Notes: generated by a model not told the origin, from the sequence alone. A stretch of 11,283 nt of DNA from Deltaproteobacteria bacterium (GCA_031288745.1 JAITQT010000226.1:1-11283); one strand, 5' to 3'; counted from the first letter of the stretch, positions 1-8,110 are shown. Translations and numbers: made by a program.

Positions 1-2
1 GG

Positions 3-299
3 GACTTACTTCTAATTAGAGGCCCAGCAAGCGTTAAGCTTAAGAAGGCTAAAGGCCTCAGAAGGTTCTCTCTCATCCCTTTAAACGGAGCAGCCCTAGG
101 AGTAACTTTGGAAGGCGACTTTAAATATCTCGTAAAAGAGCGAGATCTTGGCTTTGCCCTAACTTTGGGTTTAAGTAACGAACTGGGCTCCGAGGGTGGA
201 CTATGCCGCCTAAGGGGAGGCTCTCTTCTTATTTGCATCTCCACTCTCGATTCGGCCGAGTCTTTAGATGAGCTAAGCCAAAAAAGGCCCAAAAATTGA
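3..299 (+). CDS. thiN: thiamine diphosphokinase (thiamine pyrophosphokinase), C-terminal part, 5' end outside window
   Basis: The reading frame is open from the window edge to the TGA at 297-299, giving the last 98 residues of a protein. The segment NGAALGVTLEGDFKYLV followed by LTLGLSNELG and a final GGSLLICIS matches the C-terminal thiamine-binding beta-sandwich of thiamine diphosphokinases, where G-V-[ST]-[TL]-x-G-x-x-Y-x-[VL] and the later G-[IV]-S-N-E stretch are family hallmarks. The enzyme transfers pyrophosphate from ATP to thiamine, making the cofactor TDP in the cytoplasm. The catalytic N-terminal domain is not in the window, so activity cannot be judged. A TTG at 108 could be mistaken for a start, but the homologous sequence continues upstream of it. 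The stop overlaps the birA start (TTGA), implying co-transcription and translational coupling. No frameshift is visible in the part present. Confidence 0.75.
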   Translation, partial: DLLLIRGPASVKLKKAKGLRRFSLIPLNGAALGVTLEGDFKYLVKERDLGFALTLGLSNELGSEGGLCRLRGGSLLICISTLDSAESLDELSQKRPKN

Positions 300-1210
300 A
301 CGATAAGACCTTTAACTCTAAACCTTCCGAGTTTAAAACCGATTTCACGCTAGTTAATAAAAGCTCTCCCCAGACTCCTTCCGTTATTGCTCGCTTAGGA
401 GGGTCTCAAGGACCTTGCGTTTTTTCTTTTGGCCCGATCTCCTCAGCCCTCGACCAAGCCTGGGAGCTTTCAGGGGCGGGCTTGTTTCCCCCTTTTTCCT
501 CTCTTATTTGCCTCTCCCAAAGCGCAGGTCGGGGCCGTATGGGCCGCAGCTGGCTATCTAATCCAGGAAACGTATACGCGGCCGTTAAACTTGATCCCAA
601 AGGGCCTTTCGCTGGCCTCTCGGCGGGCCTAAATTTAGCGGCCATCTTAGCTCAAGAACTCGACGAACTTATAATCAAAAAAGAGGGTCCTAAGCTTAAC
701 TGCCAAGGGCCTCTAGTCATGATTAAGTGGCCAAACGATCTTATCTATCAAGGCCGTAAGGTGGGCGGAATACTTTTAGAAAATCGTAAGGGTGAACTAA
801 TTGCTGGGGTTGGACTAAACTTAATCGCCCCCCCGCCTGACGCTCTAAGTCGCGAGCCTTGGGCCCCTCCGGCCGGAGCGATTAACTCCGACCTCGGCTC
901 TGCTGAAGATTTGTGGCCGCTTCTAGCGTATAAAATCCTAATCAGCTATAATGAATATTTCGCCTCCTACGGAGAAAACAAATCTTTAATTGGGAAGGCT
1001 AACATTCTATCTAGACTTTTAGGGCTCGGCCAGATGGCCGAGGTTCATGGGCCTTCTTGCTCTCCTTCTGTCAAAATTCCTCGCCTCTTTGGCCGCATAA
1101 CCGGTCTTACCGAGGAGGGGGCCTTAATCATGGAAGGCCCCGACGGACCTTTAACGGTCTGGTCGGGGGTTCTAGTGTTATCTATGCGGAATTTTCAGCT
1201 ACATGACTGA
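296..1210 (+). CDS. birA: biotin--[biotin carboxyl-carrier protein] ligase (BirA, monofunctional)
   Basis: The 304-residue protein has the catalytic core of biotin protein ligases. GRGRMGRSW at about 78-86 is the biotinyl-AMP loop, KWPNDL at 144-149 the biotin site, and KVGGIL at 155-160 and GVGLNL at 171-176 follow in the usual order. The short C-terminal domain follows from about 240. No N-terminal winged helix is evident in the first 45 residues, so this is the class that ligates biotin but does not act as the biotin-operon repressor. It activates biotin with ATP and attaches it to a carrier lysine in the cytoplasm; the obvious substrate is the pyruvate carboxylase encoded immediately downstream. 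The start is a TTG overlapping the previous stop (TTGA), with a weak AAGG at 284-287. No ATG lies in frame before the catalytic loop. The 3' end overlaps the next gene by 8 bp. Confidence 0.93.
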   Translation: MNDKTFNSKPSEFKTDFTLVNKSSPQTPSVIARLGGSQGPCVFSFGPISSALDQAWELSGAGLFPPFSSLICLSQSAGRGRMGRSWLSNPGNVYAAVKLDPKGPFAGLSAGLNLAAILAQELDELIIKKEGPKLNCQGPLVMIKWPNDLIYQGRKVGGILLENRKGELIAGVGLNLIAPPPDALSREPWAPPAGAINSDLGSAEDLWPLLAYKILISYNEYFASYGENKSLIGKANILSRLLGLGQMAEVHGPSCSPSVKIPRLFGRITGLTEEGALIMEGPDGPLTVWSGVLVLSMRNFQLHD

Positions 1211-4200
1211 CTTTAACGACATATTACCCAAAATCAAAGGTAAACCTATTCTCGTGGCCAACCGCGGCATCCCTGGCCGACGCATTAGCCGGGCCATCCG
1301 CGATCGTTTCGAGGGCGTAGCCGTAATGACGGCTACTGAAATTGATAAAACCGCTCCGGCCGCTTCTTCCGCCCAAGAGCTGATGCTTTTAGGCCGAGAC
1401 CCCCAGGCTTATTTGGATCTCGATCTAATAATTGGCTTAGCTAAGCGCCGCGGGATAGTGGCCATCCACCCTGGCTGGGGCTTTGCTTCCGAAGATGAAC
1501 GCTTCCCAAAGCTGTGCGAGGAGGCGGGGATCATATTTATCGGCTCCACCGCTGAATCTATGAAGCTTTTAGGCAACAAAGTCGAAGTGAGACGTTTAGC
1601 TAAAAAGCTGGGCATTCCCGTGGTACCGGGTTCCGATGGTTCGGTGAATATCCCAGAGGCTAGAGAGATAGTTACCCAACTAGGCCTTCCTATTATGCTC
1701 AAGGCCGAAGGCGGCGGAGGCGGCCGAGGCATTATAGAGGTTGAAGATAGCGACAAATTAGAAGACGCCTTCACCAAGGCCTCCACCATGGCCCAGGCCT
1801 CTTTCCGTAACCCTAGGCTCTACGTAGAAAAGCGCCTCGATAATATCCGCCATATTGAGATCCAAATCATTGCCGATAAATACGGGCGCATCTTCGCTTT
1901 TGACGAGCGCGACTGCTCTATCCAAAGAAACCATCAAAAACTTATCGAAATCACTCCCTCACCCTGGGCCGGGTTAACAGCTAGCCTTAGAGAGAGACTT
2001 AAAAGCTACGCAAGAGATCTTGTTAGGGCCGTTAATTACTCTTCTCTTTGCACTGTGGAATTTTTGATTACCGAAAGCGGGGAACCTTTTCTCATTGAAG
2101 TTAATACCCGCCTCCAAGTCGAGCACGGAATAACCGAAACCCGCTATGGGCTAGATCTAGTCGAAGAGCAAATCGCGGTGGCCTTTGGCAGTCGTTTAAG
2201 AATAGATGAAGAGCGCAATAGGCCTTTATTAATGGCCATGCAGGTAAGAGTTAACCTAGAAGACCCCCAAAACGATTTTACGCCCAACTCTGGGCTCATC
2301 TCTCGCTACGTATCCCCTGGCGGCCCTGGAGTCCGCTTAGATAGTAATCTCAGTGCTGGTTACGACTTTCCCTCCAACTACGATTCAGCCGGCTCGCTTT
2401 TAATCGCCTTTGGCCAAGATTGGCCTAAAGTAATAGGCATCATGGAGAGGGCTCTGGGGGAGTACACTATTGGCGGGTTAAAGACGACCATCCCCTTCTA
2501 CCGAGGTCTTTTAAAGCACCCAAAATTTTTAAAGGCTGATTTCACAACCTCTTTTATCGCCCAAAATCCAGCCCTTTTACAATATACCGACCTTAACCCC
2601 GAGGCCGAGCGTTTAGGTAGGCTCGTAGCCGAGATCTCAGCCTACGGCTATAATCCATTCATCCAATTGGGCCGATATCGCACGGCCCAAACCCCAAGGA
2701 TGGAGCGCTTTAATCCAGTTTTGCCGCGTTTAGATATTGAGATTAAACGCCGGCCATCGCCGTATCCCAAAGGCGATCGCTTAGGTTTACTTGATTACAT
2801 AAGAGATAGCGGAGGAGTACACTTTACCGACACGACCTGCCGCGATATGACCCAGTCTAACAGCGGCAACCGCTTTCGCTTAGCTGAAGACGCCATGGTA
2901 GGCCCCTATCTAGATGAGGCCGGCCTATTTTCCTTAGAGACTGGCGGCGGGGCCCACTTCCATGTGGCCATGATGGCCAACATGACCTATCCCTTTTCCG
3001 AAGCCGATAGCTGGGCGGAATTTGCTCCTAAAAGCCTAAAGCAAATCCTAGTGCGCTCCACCAATATTTTAGGCTATAAGCCTCAGCCTTCTTCATTAAT
3101 GAGACTAACTGGGGAGACTATTTGCGAACGCTTTCAGGTCGTTAGGTGCTTTGATTTTCTAAATCACGCCGAAAACATGGCCCCCTTGGCCCAGGTGGTC
3201 TTAGCTCACCCCTCAATCCTTTTTGAGCCGGCTATATCTCTCTCCTTTGGCCCCGGCTTTACCGTCGAACACTATATACAAACGGCCGAGGCCTTAATAG
3301 CCATGTGTTCGAAGGTCTCGGGGCTTTCCTCTCGCCAGGTGGTTAAAGTCGTTTCTTTAGGGCTCAAGGACATGGCCGGTGTCTGCCCGCCGCGGTTTAT
3401 CTCAGCCTTAGTTAAGGCTCTAACCAAGCGCTGGCCAGAGCTAGTCATCCACTACCACCGCCATTATACCGACGGCTTATTTATCCCCAGCGTCGGGGCA
3501 GCCGCAGCCGCCGGGACCCACATAGTGGATGCGGCCTTAGGGGCTTCGGTGCGCAGTTATGGTCAGGGAGACTTGTTGAGCCTAGCGGCTTATCTGGAAG
3601 AAGAGTTAAACCTAAAAATCTTTCTCGATCGCCAGGTTGTTAGGCAGGCCAACTTTGTCTTAAAACAGATCATGCCCTACTACGACCGCTATGCGCCCAC
3701 TTATTTTCAAGGTATCGACCACGATGTAGTCGAGCACGGTATGCCCGGCGGGGCCACATCTTCTTCCCAGGAAGGGGCCATGAAGCAGGGCTATATTCAG
3801 TTTTTACCCCAGATGCTGCGCTTTTTGGCCGGGGTTAGAAAAATAACTCGCTACCACGACGTCACCCCTGGCTCGCAAATAACTTGGAACACCGCCTTTT
3901 TAGCTGTTAGCTCCGCCTTTAAGAGGGGCGGCCCAGAGGCGGTGACTTATTTACTAGAAATCTTGGACCAATCAGTCAATACCCCGCCCGAAAAAGTCTC
4001 CGAGCGCCTCTCACGCGAAAGGCTCCAAATCTACCGCGACTGTAACGACGCCTTTAGAGATCTCCTCTTAGGCCGCTTCGGACCGTTACCTTTAGGTTTT
4101 CCGCCCGATTGGGTCTACCAGAGTGCCTTTGGCGAGGGCTATAAGTCAGCTTTAGAAGAAAGAAGGACAGATTCCCCCCTAAACTACTTAACTGAACCGG

Positions 4201-4940
4201 ATCTGGAAAACGAGAGGGCTATTTTAGTAGAACTGATTCACCGCGAACCAACTGAAGAAGAGTTTGTGATGTATCTAAATCAGCCCTCCGACGCCCTAAA
4301 AACTATTCGTTTTCGCGAAAACTTTGGCGATCCTAATCGCCTACCCTTAGACGTCTGGTTAGAAGGCCTAAGGCCTGACGAGAGCGTCACCTTCACCGAC
4401 TCTAAAGGTAAACCCCACCAGCTGACTATCTTAAGCATCCTGCCAGAAGATCAAAAAGGCCAGGTGGTGGTTAGATACCTTCTCGACTCAGAAATCTTAG
4501 TCCACTCCGCTCAAGTGGGGGCCCCCGTGCCCGATGCCGTGGCCGCAAACCCAGGGGCCAGCGTCCCTATCCCCAACGACGTCTACCACGTCTTATCGCC
4601 CATGAATGGGGATCTGTGGGTCACTTACGTTAAAGAAGGAGACCTAGTCGCGCCCGGACAGGAACTATTTAACATCTCTATTATGAAACAAGAAAAAGCC
4701 GTCCACTCTAAAGTGGCGGCTATGGTAAAAAAAATCCACAAAACGGCTGATTTTCAAAATACTAAACAGATGTCGCCGGTTAGAGCCGGCGAACTGATAG
4801 TGGAATTATGCCCCATACCCTCTCGCTGCCAAGCTTGCCAGGAGCCCCTACCTATGGCCGGACTTCGCTTTTGCCCCTTTTGCGGGGTCGAGCAATTGGA
4901 AAATAATCCTCTAGCCGAAAAGTGGACCAAGGTACAATAA
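1203..4940 (+). CDS. pyc: pyruvate carboxylase, single chain, with C-terminal zinc-ribbon tail
   Basis: The 1245-residue protein has the order biotin carboxylase, carboxyltransferase, biotin carrier. In biotin carboxylase (about 1-460), HPGWGFASED is at 89-98, the ATP lid GGGGGRG near 170-176, and EVNTRLQVEH ends at 308 with E299 and R303. In carboxyltransferase (about 525-990), the family's metal ligands map to D543 (DTTCRD), K722 (KDMAG, normally carbamylated) and H750/H752; the essential Thr of MPGGxxT appears to be Ser853. The carrier domain (about 1125-1203) has K1162 in IMKQE instead of the usual AMKM. After it comes an added tail with CxxC at 1209-1212 and 1224-1227, a probable zinc ribbon. 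The reaction is pyruvate + bicarbonate + ATP to oxaloacetate, feeding the citric acid cycle and amino-acid synthesis. The ATG overlaps birA by 8 bp with no clear ribosome site, so translation is probably coupled. The divergent residues leave some doubt about the exact acceptor. Confidence 0.88.
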   Translation: MTDFNDILPKIKGKPILVANRGIPGRRISRAIRDRFEGVAVMTATEIDKTAPAASSAQELMLLGRDPQAYLDLDLIIGLAKRRGIVAIHPGWGFASEDERFPKLCEEAGIIFIGSTAESMKLLGNKVEVRRLAKKLGIPVVPGSDGSVNIPEAREIVTQLGLPIMLKAEGGGGGRGIIEVEDSDKLEDAFTKASTMAQASFRNPRLYVEKRLDNIRHIEIQIIADKYGRIFAFDERDCSIQRNHQKLIEITPSPWAGLTASLRERLKSYARDLVRAVNYSSLCTVEFLITESGEPFLIEVNTRLQVEHGITETRYGLDLVEEQIAVAFGSRLRIDEERNRPLLMAMQVRVNLEDPQNDFTPNSGLISRYVSPGGPGVRLDSNLSAGYDFPSNYDSAGSLLIAFGQDWPKVIGIMERALGEYTIGGLKTTIPFYRGLLKHPKFLKADFTTSFIAQNPALLQYTDLNPEAERLGRLVAEISAYGYNPFIQLGRYRTAQTPRMERFNPVLPRLDIEIKRRPSPYPKGDRLGLLDYIRDSGGVHFTDTTCRDMTQSNSGNRFRLAEDAMVGPYLDEAGLFSLETGGGAHFHVAMMANMTYPFSEADSWAEFAPKSLKQILVRSTNILGYKPQPSSLMRLTGETICERFQVVRCFDFLNHAENMAPLAQVVLAHPSILFEPAISLSFGPGFTVEHYIQTAEALIAMCSKVSGLSSRQVVKVVSLGLKDMAGVCPPRFISALVKALTKRWPELVIHYHRHYTDGLFIPSVGAAAAAGTHIVDAALGASVRSYGQGDLLSLAAYLEEELNLKIFLDRQVVRQANFVLKQIMPYYDRYAPTYFQGIDHDVVEHGMPGGATSSSQEGAMKQGYIQFLPQMLRFLAGVRKITRYHDVTPGSQITWNTAFLAVSSAFKRGGPEAVTYLLEILDQSVNTPPEKVSERLSRERLQIYRDCNDAFRDLLLGRFGPLPLGFPPDWVYQSAFGEGYKSALEERRTDSPLNYLTEPDLENERAILVELIHREPTEEEFVMYLNQPSDALKTIRFRENFGDPNRLPLDVWLEGLRPDESVTFTDSKGKPHQLTILSILPEDQKGQVVVRYLLDSEILVHSAQVGAPVPDAVAANPGASVPIPNDVYHVLSPMNGDLWVTYVKEGDLVAPGQELFNISIMKQEKAVHSKVAAMVKKIHKTADFQNTKQMSPVRAGELIVELCPIPSRCQACQEPLPMAGLRFCPFCGVEQLENNPLAEKWTKVQ

Positions 4941-4964
4941 TAAAGTGGCCTTATCTGTTCGATT

Positions 4965-5250
4965 GTGTCCGTTCACCAATGTGAACGTTTAGGGGCCCGT
5001 TCACAAGACAGAACGTTGCGGGGCCAAGCCTATTGAAAGGGACGACACATACCGCAACAATGTAGCCCCCTATAGGAGCTTAATAATTTTAACATTAATC
5101 AAAGTTAAAATATAAGGTTGGAGCAGAGAACTAAGTAGAAATCTCAAAAGAACTAATGTTAAGATCTTAAGGGTATGCTAAAACTTAATTACAACTCGAA
5201 AGTCGCTACCAACCGCAACGTGGGGAAAAAAAGACTTGGTGAACGGTTAC
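4965..5250 (+). repeat. MITE-like repeat, copy 1 (286 bp, intact)
   Basis: This is the reference-oriented copy of a repeat found four times in the window. The left end reads GTGTCCGTTCACCAA and the right end, read inward, GTAACCGTTCACCAA, so the inverted ends match at 13 of 15 positions. It is flanked by a perfect 8-bp direct repeat, GTTCGATT, at 4957-4964 and 5251-5258, the expected scar of transposition. It contains no ORF of useful length, so it must be moved by an enzyme encoded elsewhere. It fills the gap between two convergent genes, starting 24 bp after the pyc stop and ending 28 bp before the 3' end of the deacetylase-family gene. Neither gene shows a separate terminator here. An 8-bp duplication and GTAA end would suit the IS66 family, but that assignment is only a guess. 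Confidence 0.85.
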
Positions 5251-5278
5251 GTTCGATTAAATTAAATCAAGAAGTTTT

Positions 5279-6577
5279 TTAGGCCTTCTTAGACGATAAT
5301 TTTTCAAACAGCTCCCTACACTTAGGACAGCTCCGTCGAGGGAGCTTATAATAAAGGCCGCCGCTGCAGACTCCCGAACTAGTTTCAATCTCCAAGAGCC
5401 CCGGGCAATCTGGACAATCCTTAAGCGCCTCCCTACGGCGTTCGTCAATAAAACTAGGCCATTTACCCTCCAAATCCTTAGTCACCGGATGAGTGTCGTA
5501 AAAGATGCGGCGCTCTCTAACCCACCAACCGTCTTTATAAACCGATCCGCTTTGCTCCGGGACCCTTTTTTGGATCTTTTGGTTGATAGCTTCCCCTAAC
5601 CTTTTTACATAATCTAAGGTTTCCCTTTTTGTTTTTGGCGGCCCCGAGTTAGGCATGGGCTCTTTGACCTTTCGCCAATCAAGCCCGGCCATAGACATGA
5701 TTATGGCCAAATTTGTAAACGGTAGGGCCCCTTGGATAGCGTAGCCTCCTTCAAGCACGGCTAAATCGGGATTTATTAGCGAACTCATCTCCGCATAGCC
5801 TTTGGCCGTAAGTTTCATGTTGGTGATGGGGTCGGTGAAGTGATTGTCTTGACCAGCGGAATTAACTACTAACTGAGGCTGCCATTTATCTAAAATAGGT
5901 CTAACTATCTCTTTTATGGCCAATAAATAGCCCTCGTCGCCAGTTTCTGGAGGAAGCGGTATATTGATAGTAGCCCCCCAGGCGTTGGGGCCGCCCATCT
6001 CTTCGTAAGACCCGGTACCAGGATACAAAGTCCGACCATCTTGATGAAGGCTAATAAAAAGAGTGTCTGGGTCATGCCAGTAGATATCTTGAGTGCCGTC
6101 TCCATGGTGGCAATCGGTATCAACTATAGCTACCTTGCCCACCCCGTAATCTGAGCGTAGCCTTTCTATCATAATGGCTTCGTTATTTATGTTACAAAAA
6201 CCTCGGCCCCCGTGGACCACTAAAGTGGCGTGATGACCTGGGGGCCTAACTAGAGCGAAAGCCTTTTTGGCCTCCCTTTCAGCCCAAAGCTTACCGGCTG
6301 TAATGGCCCCGCCGGCGCTTATTAAATGAGGGGCAGCAGCCACCTTCTCGACTGTAGAGGGACAAATGTGCACCCTTAAGACGTCTTCAGCCGAGGCCTC
6401 CTCGGGACGGCGCTCTATAAGGCCAGGAAAATCAAACAAGCCCTCTTCCCTTAGTTGGTCGTGAGTATATAAAAGCCTTTCCTCTCTCTCTGGATGATAG
6501 TCGCTAATGGCCCAATCGTAGGCTGGAAAAAATATTAGACCTAGCTCGGCCATAGCCCGGTCCTCGGCTCGGCTCAT
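5279..6577 (-). CDS. histone deacetylase / acetylpolyamine amidohydrolase family protein with C-terminal zinc ribbon
   Basis: The 432-residue product has the arginase-like deacetylase fold signature in order: RPPGHH at 111-116 (catalytic His pair), DTDCHHGDG at 153-161 (zinc ligands D155 and H157), SAGQDNHFTDP at 240-250 (third ligand D244) and EGGY at 276-279 (catalytic Tyr). All active-site residues are present, so it should remove acetyl or similar acyl groups from lysines, polyamines or small amides; the substrate cannot be read from sequence. After the domain (ending near 330) comes a tail with C388/C391, C404 and C417/C420, a probable zinc ribbon unusual for the family. The ATG at 6577 was chosen because GGGAGG lies 5 nt upstream; a TTG 18 nt further out has no such site. 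It is convergent with pyc and divergent from atpB. No operon partner is visible. Confidence 0.87.
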   Translation of the reverse strand: MSRAEDRAMAELGLIFFPAYDWAISDYHPEREERLLYTHDQLREEGLFDFPGLIERRPEEASAEDVLRVHICPSTVEKVAAAPHLISAGGAITAGKLWAEREAKKAFALVRPPGHHATLVVHGGRGFCNINNEAIMIERLRSDYGVGKVAIVDTDCHHGDGTQDIYWHDPDTLFISLHQDGRTLYPGTGSYEEMGGPNAWGATINIPLPPETGDEGYLLAIKEIVRPILDKWQPQLVVNSAGQDNHFTDPITNMKLTAKGYAEMSSLINPDLAVLEGGYAIQGALPFTNLAIIMSMAGLDWRKVKEPMPNSGPPKTKRETLDYVKRLGEAINQKIQKRVPEQSGSVYKDGWWVRERRIFYDTHPVTKDLEGKWPSFIDERRREALKDCPDCPGLLEIETSSGVCSGGLYYKLPRRSCPKCRELFEKLSSKKA

Positions 6578-6992
6578 AGGTGCCTCCCTAAACAAATAGC
6601 TGATAAAATATTGGCTAAAACTTAAAATCTAATCATAGCATAATAACGCCACCTCTTCACCGTCTTTAAGCTAAGGGTTTAATTTTTATTAGTTTGGCTG
6701 ACTAAAGTCAAGAATGGATTTGGCCTTTCGGCTTTTTCTTTGACTTGAATTAAAGCCTTATCCTTGGTAAGATACCAAAAATTATACGGCCTATTTTTTT
6801 CGGCCGCGCTTTTGAGCTAAAAAAACTAGTCTTTTTTTATAAAAAAACAATAATTTAATTAAACTTTTAAATATTTCTTTCTACTTAACTAAAGATTTTA
6901 TTTAATTATCCTATTTATTTTAGCCCCAGATTTTTAGCTATTAGCGAGGCTTAACTTAAATAGTCTTATAGTATGTAAGTTAGGAGACAGTT
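6578..6992. promoter_or_regulatory. divergent intergenic region, AT-rich, between the deacetylase-family gene and atpB
   Basis: No gene is visible in these 415 bp. The half nearest atpB (about 6790-6960) is very rich in A and T tracts, as in upstream-activating or curved promoter DNA. A possible -10 for atpB is TATAGT at 6967-6972, but no convincing -35 lies at the right distance. On the minus strand TATGAT (complement of 6632-6637) is a possible -10 for the deacetylase-family gene, again with a poor -35. A 7-bp inverted repeat, AAGTCAA with TTGACTT, lies at about 6707-6750; its role is unknown. Both promoters must be here unless transcription enters from elsewhere, but the precise elements are weakly supported. 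Confidence 0.4.
6583..6588 (-). promoter_or_regulatory. ribosome binding site deciding the start of the deacetylase-family gene
   Basis: On the minus strand the hexamer GGGAGG sits 5 nt before the ATG at 6577. It favours that ATG over the in-frame TTG at 6595, which would put the motif inside the coding region. Confidence 0.8.
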
Positions 6993-7682
6993 ATGGAACA
7001 TCCAGTAATGCTCCTGGTTTGGCTGATGGAAAAAGTGGGCTATGGTCATTTCGCCCACGCTTATCCTCACGTGGTCTACACCTGGTTCTTCGCTTTGGTC
7101 TTAATAATCGTGGGAAGATTATGCATATCTAAGCTGACCTTAGTCCCAGGTAGGGCCCAAAACTTCATAGAAACTATAGTTGAAATGATCTCGACCTTCC
7201 AAGACGGCATGATGGGCCAAAAAGGGCGCTTTTTTTTCCCTCTCATGGCCTCATTAATAATCTTTGTCTTTTTTTGTAATTTTAACGGTCTAATACCAGG
7301 GAGCTTTTCGCCCACTTCAAATCTCAACACTACCTTGGCCTTGGCCTTAGTTATAGTACTAACGACCCACATAACCGGTCTTTTTATTCACGGTTTTAGT
7401 TATATCAAGCATTTTTTAGGCCCTCTGCCCTTTTTAGCCCCCATGCTCTTTCCGGTGGAGGTCTTTAGTCATTTTGCCAGAATTCTTTCTTTATCACTCC
7501 GTCTTTTTGGTAACGTCGTCGGAGAGGATCTGGTGCTAGCCATATTGTTTATGATGGCCGGTCAATACTTTATGCCTCTGCCTATGATGTTTTTAGCCAC
7601 TTTCACCGGGTTTCTACAAGCCTTTATCATAACTTTATTAGCTATGATCTACATAAGCGAAGCCATGGAGCACGCCCACTAA
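6993..7682 (+). CDS. atpB: F-type ATP synthase membrane subunit a
   Basis: The 229-residue hydrophobic protein has five or six predicted membrane segments (about 28-46, 83-103, 113-134, 180-200, 203-222). The diagnostic block FPVEVFSHFARILSLSLRLFGN spans roughly 153-174 in the stator channel; R170 in RLFGN is the essential arginine facing the c-ring carboxylate. LQAFIITLLAMIYI near 208-221 is the typical final helix with its conserved Gln. With the c-ring it forms the ion path through the F0 sector in the cytoplasmic membrane. AGGAG at 6982-6986 lies 6 nt before the ATG. atpE follows 65 bp downstream, but atpI, atpF and the F1 genes are absent here, so F0 a and c form a separate unit, a split recalled from Desulfovibrio genomes. 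No defects are seen. Confidence 0.95.
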   Translation: MEHPVMLLVWLMEKVGYGHFAHAYPHVVYTWFFALVLIIVGRLCISKLTLVPGRAQNFIETIVEMISTFQDGMMGQKGRFFFPLMASLIIFVFFCNFNGLIPGSFSPTSNLNTTLALALVIVLTTHITGLFIHGFSYIKHFLGPLPFLAPMLFPVEVFSHFARILSLSLRLFGNVVGEDLVLAILFMMAGQYFMPLPMMFLATFTGFLQAFIITLLAMIYISEAMEHAH

Positions 7683-7747
7683 AGATTTTTTCCCGGCCCT
7701 TAAAGGCCTAGCGCCACATATCTTTAATTACGGAGTTGAAAAACGCC

Positions 7748-8107
7748 ATGAAGAAATCGTCCATTTTTTGTCTCTCCTTTTTGACCGTTTGCCTAACTTC
7801 GGCCCTGGCTTTTGGGGCAGAAAAGGAAGTCGCCGCCGCTGCCTTTGAAACCGTTGGCTCTCTTACTAAGGCCGCTAGTTTCGCCATCGCCATCTCCGTC
7901 TTGGGCGCGGCTGTGGGGCAAGGCCTAGGTGTTTACGCTGCGGCCGCAGGCATCGCCCGAAACCCGGAAGCCACCCGCGACATCAGATTAACTATGATCA
8001 TTGGTCTGGCCTTCATCGAATCCTTATGTATTTATGGCCTAATCGTGGTCATGTTGATCTTTTTCGTTTACCCTTACCAAGAAATTATTCTCAAGGTCTT
8101 TAATTAA
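7748..8107 (+). CDS. atpE: F-type ATP synthase subunit c with N-terminal signal-like extension
   Basis: The 119-residue product is longer than the usual 75-90 because the hairpin is preceded by MKKSSIFCLSF and a hydrophobic run ending in ALAFGA, resembling a cleavable signal peptide. Helix 1 holds GAAVGQGLG (Q58), the polar loop is ARNPEA at 70-75, and helix 2 carries FIESLCIYG with the ion-binding E91, S92 and Y96. Q, E-S and Y occupy the positions of the sodium ligands in the Ilyobacter c-ring (Q32, E65, S66, Y70; the 33-residue Q-to-E spacing is identical), while T67 there is Leu93 here. The ATG at 7748 is preferred; GGAG at 7732-7735 lies 12 nt upstream. A TTG at 7736 abuts that GGAG and cannot use it. 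It follows atpB, and its stop codon lies within the target duplication of the next repeat. Confidence 0.95.
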   Translation: MKKSSIFCLSFLTVCLTSALAFGAEKEVAAAAFETVGSLTKAASFAIAISVLGAAVGQGLGVYAAAAGIARNPEATRDIRLTMIIGLAFIESLCIYGLIVVMLIFFVYPYQEIILKVFN

Positions 8108-8110
8108 GCC

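Noticed and set aside
5257..5448. Minus-strand 63-codon ORF at the end of the deacetylase-family gene
   Set aside because: It lies in another frame inside a gene with full domain support and runs into the repeat flank.
6578..6595. TTG start adding six residues to the deacetylase-family protein
   Set aside because: The GGGAGG ribosome site falls inside that extension and is correctly spaced for the ATG at 6577.
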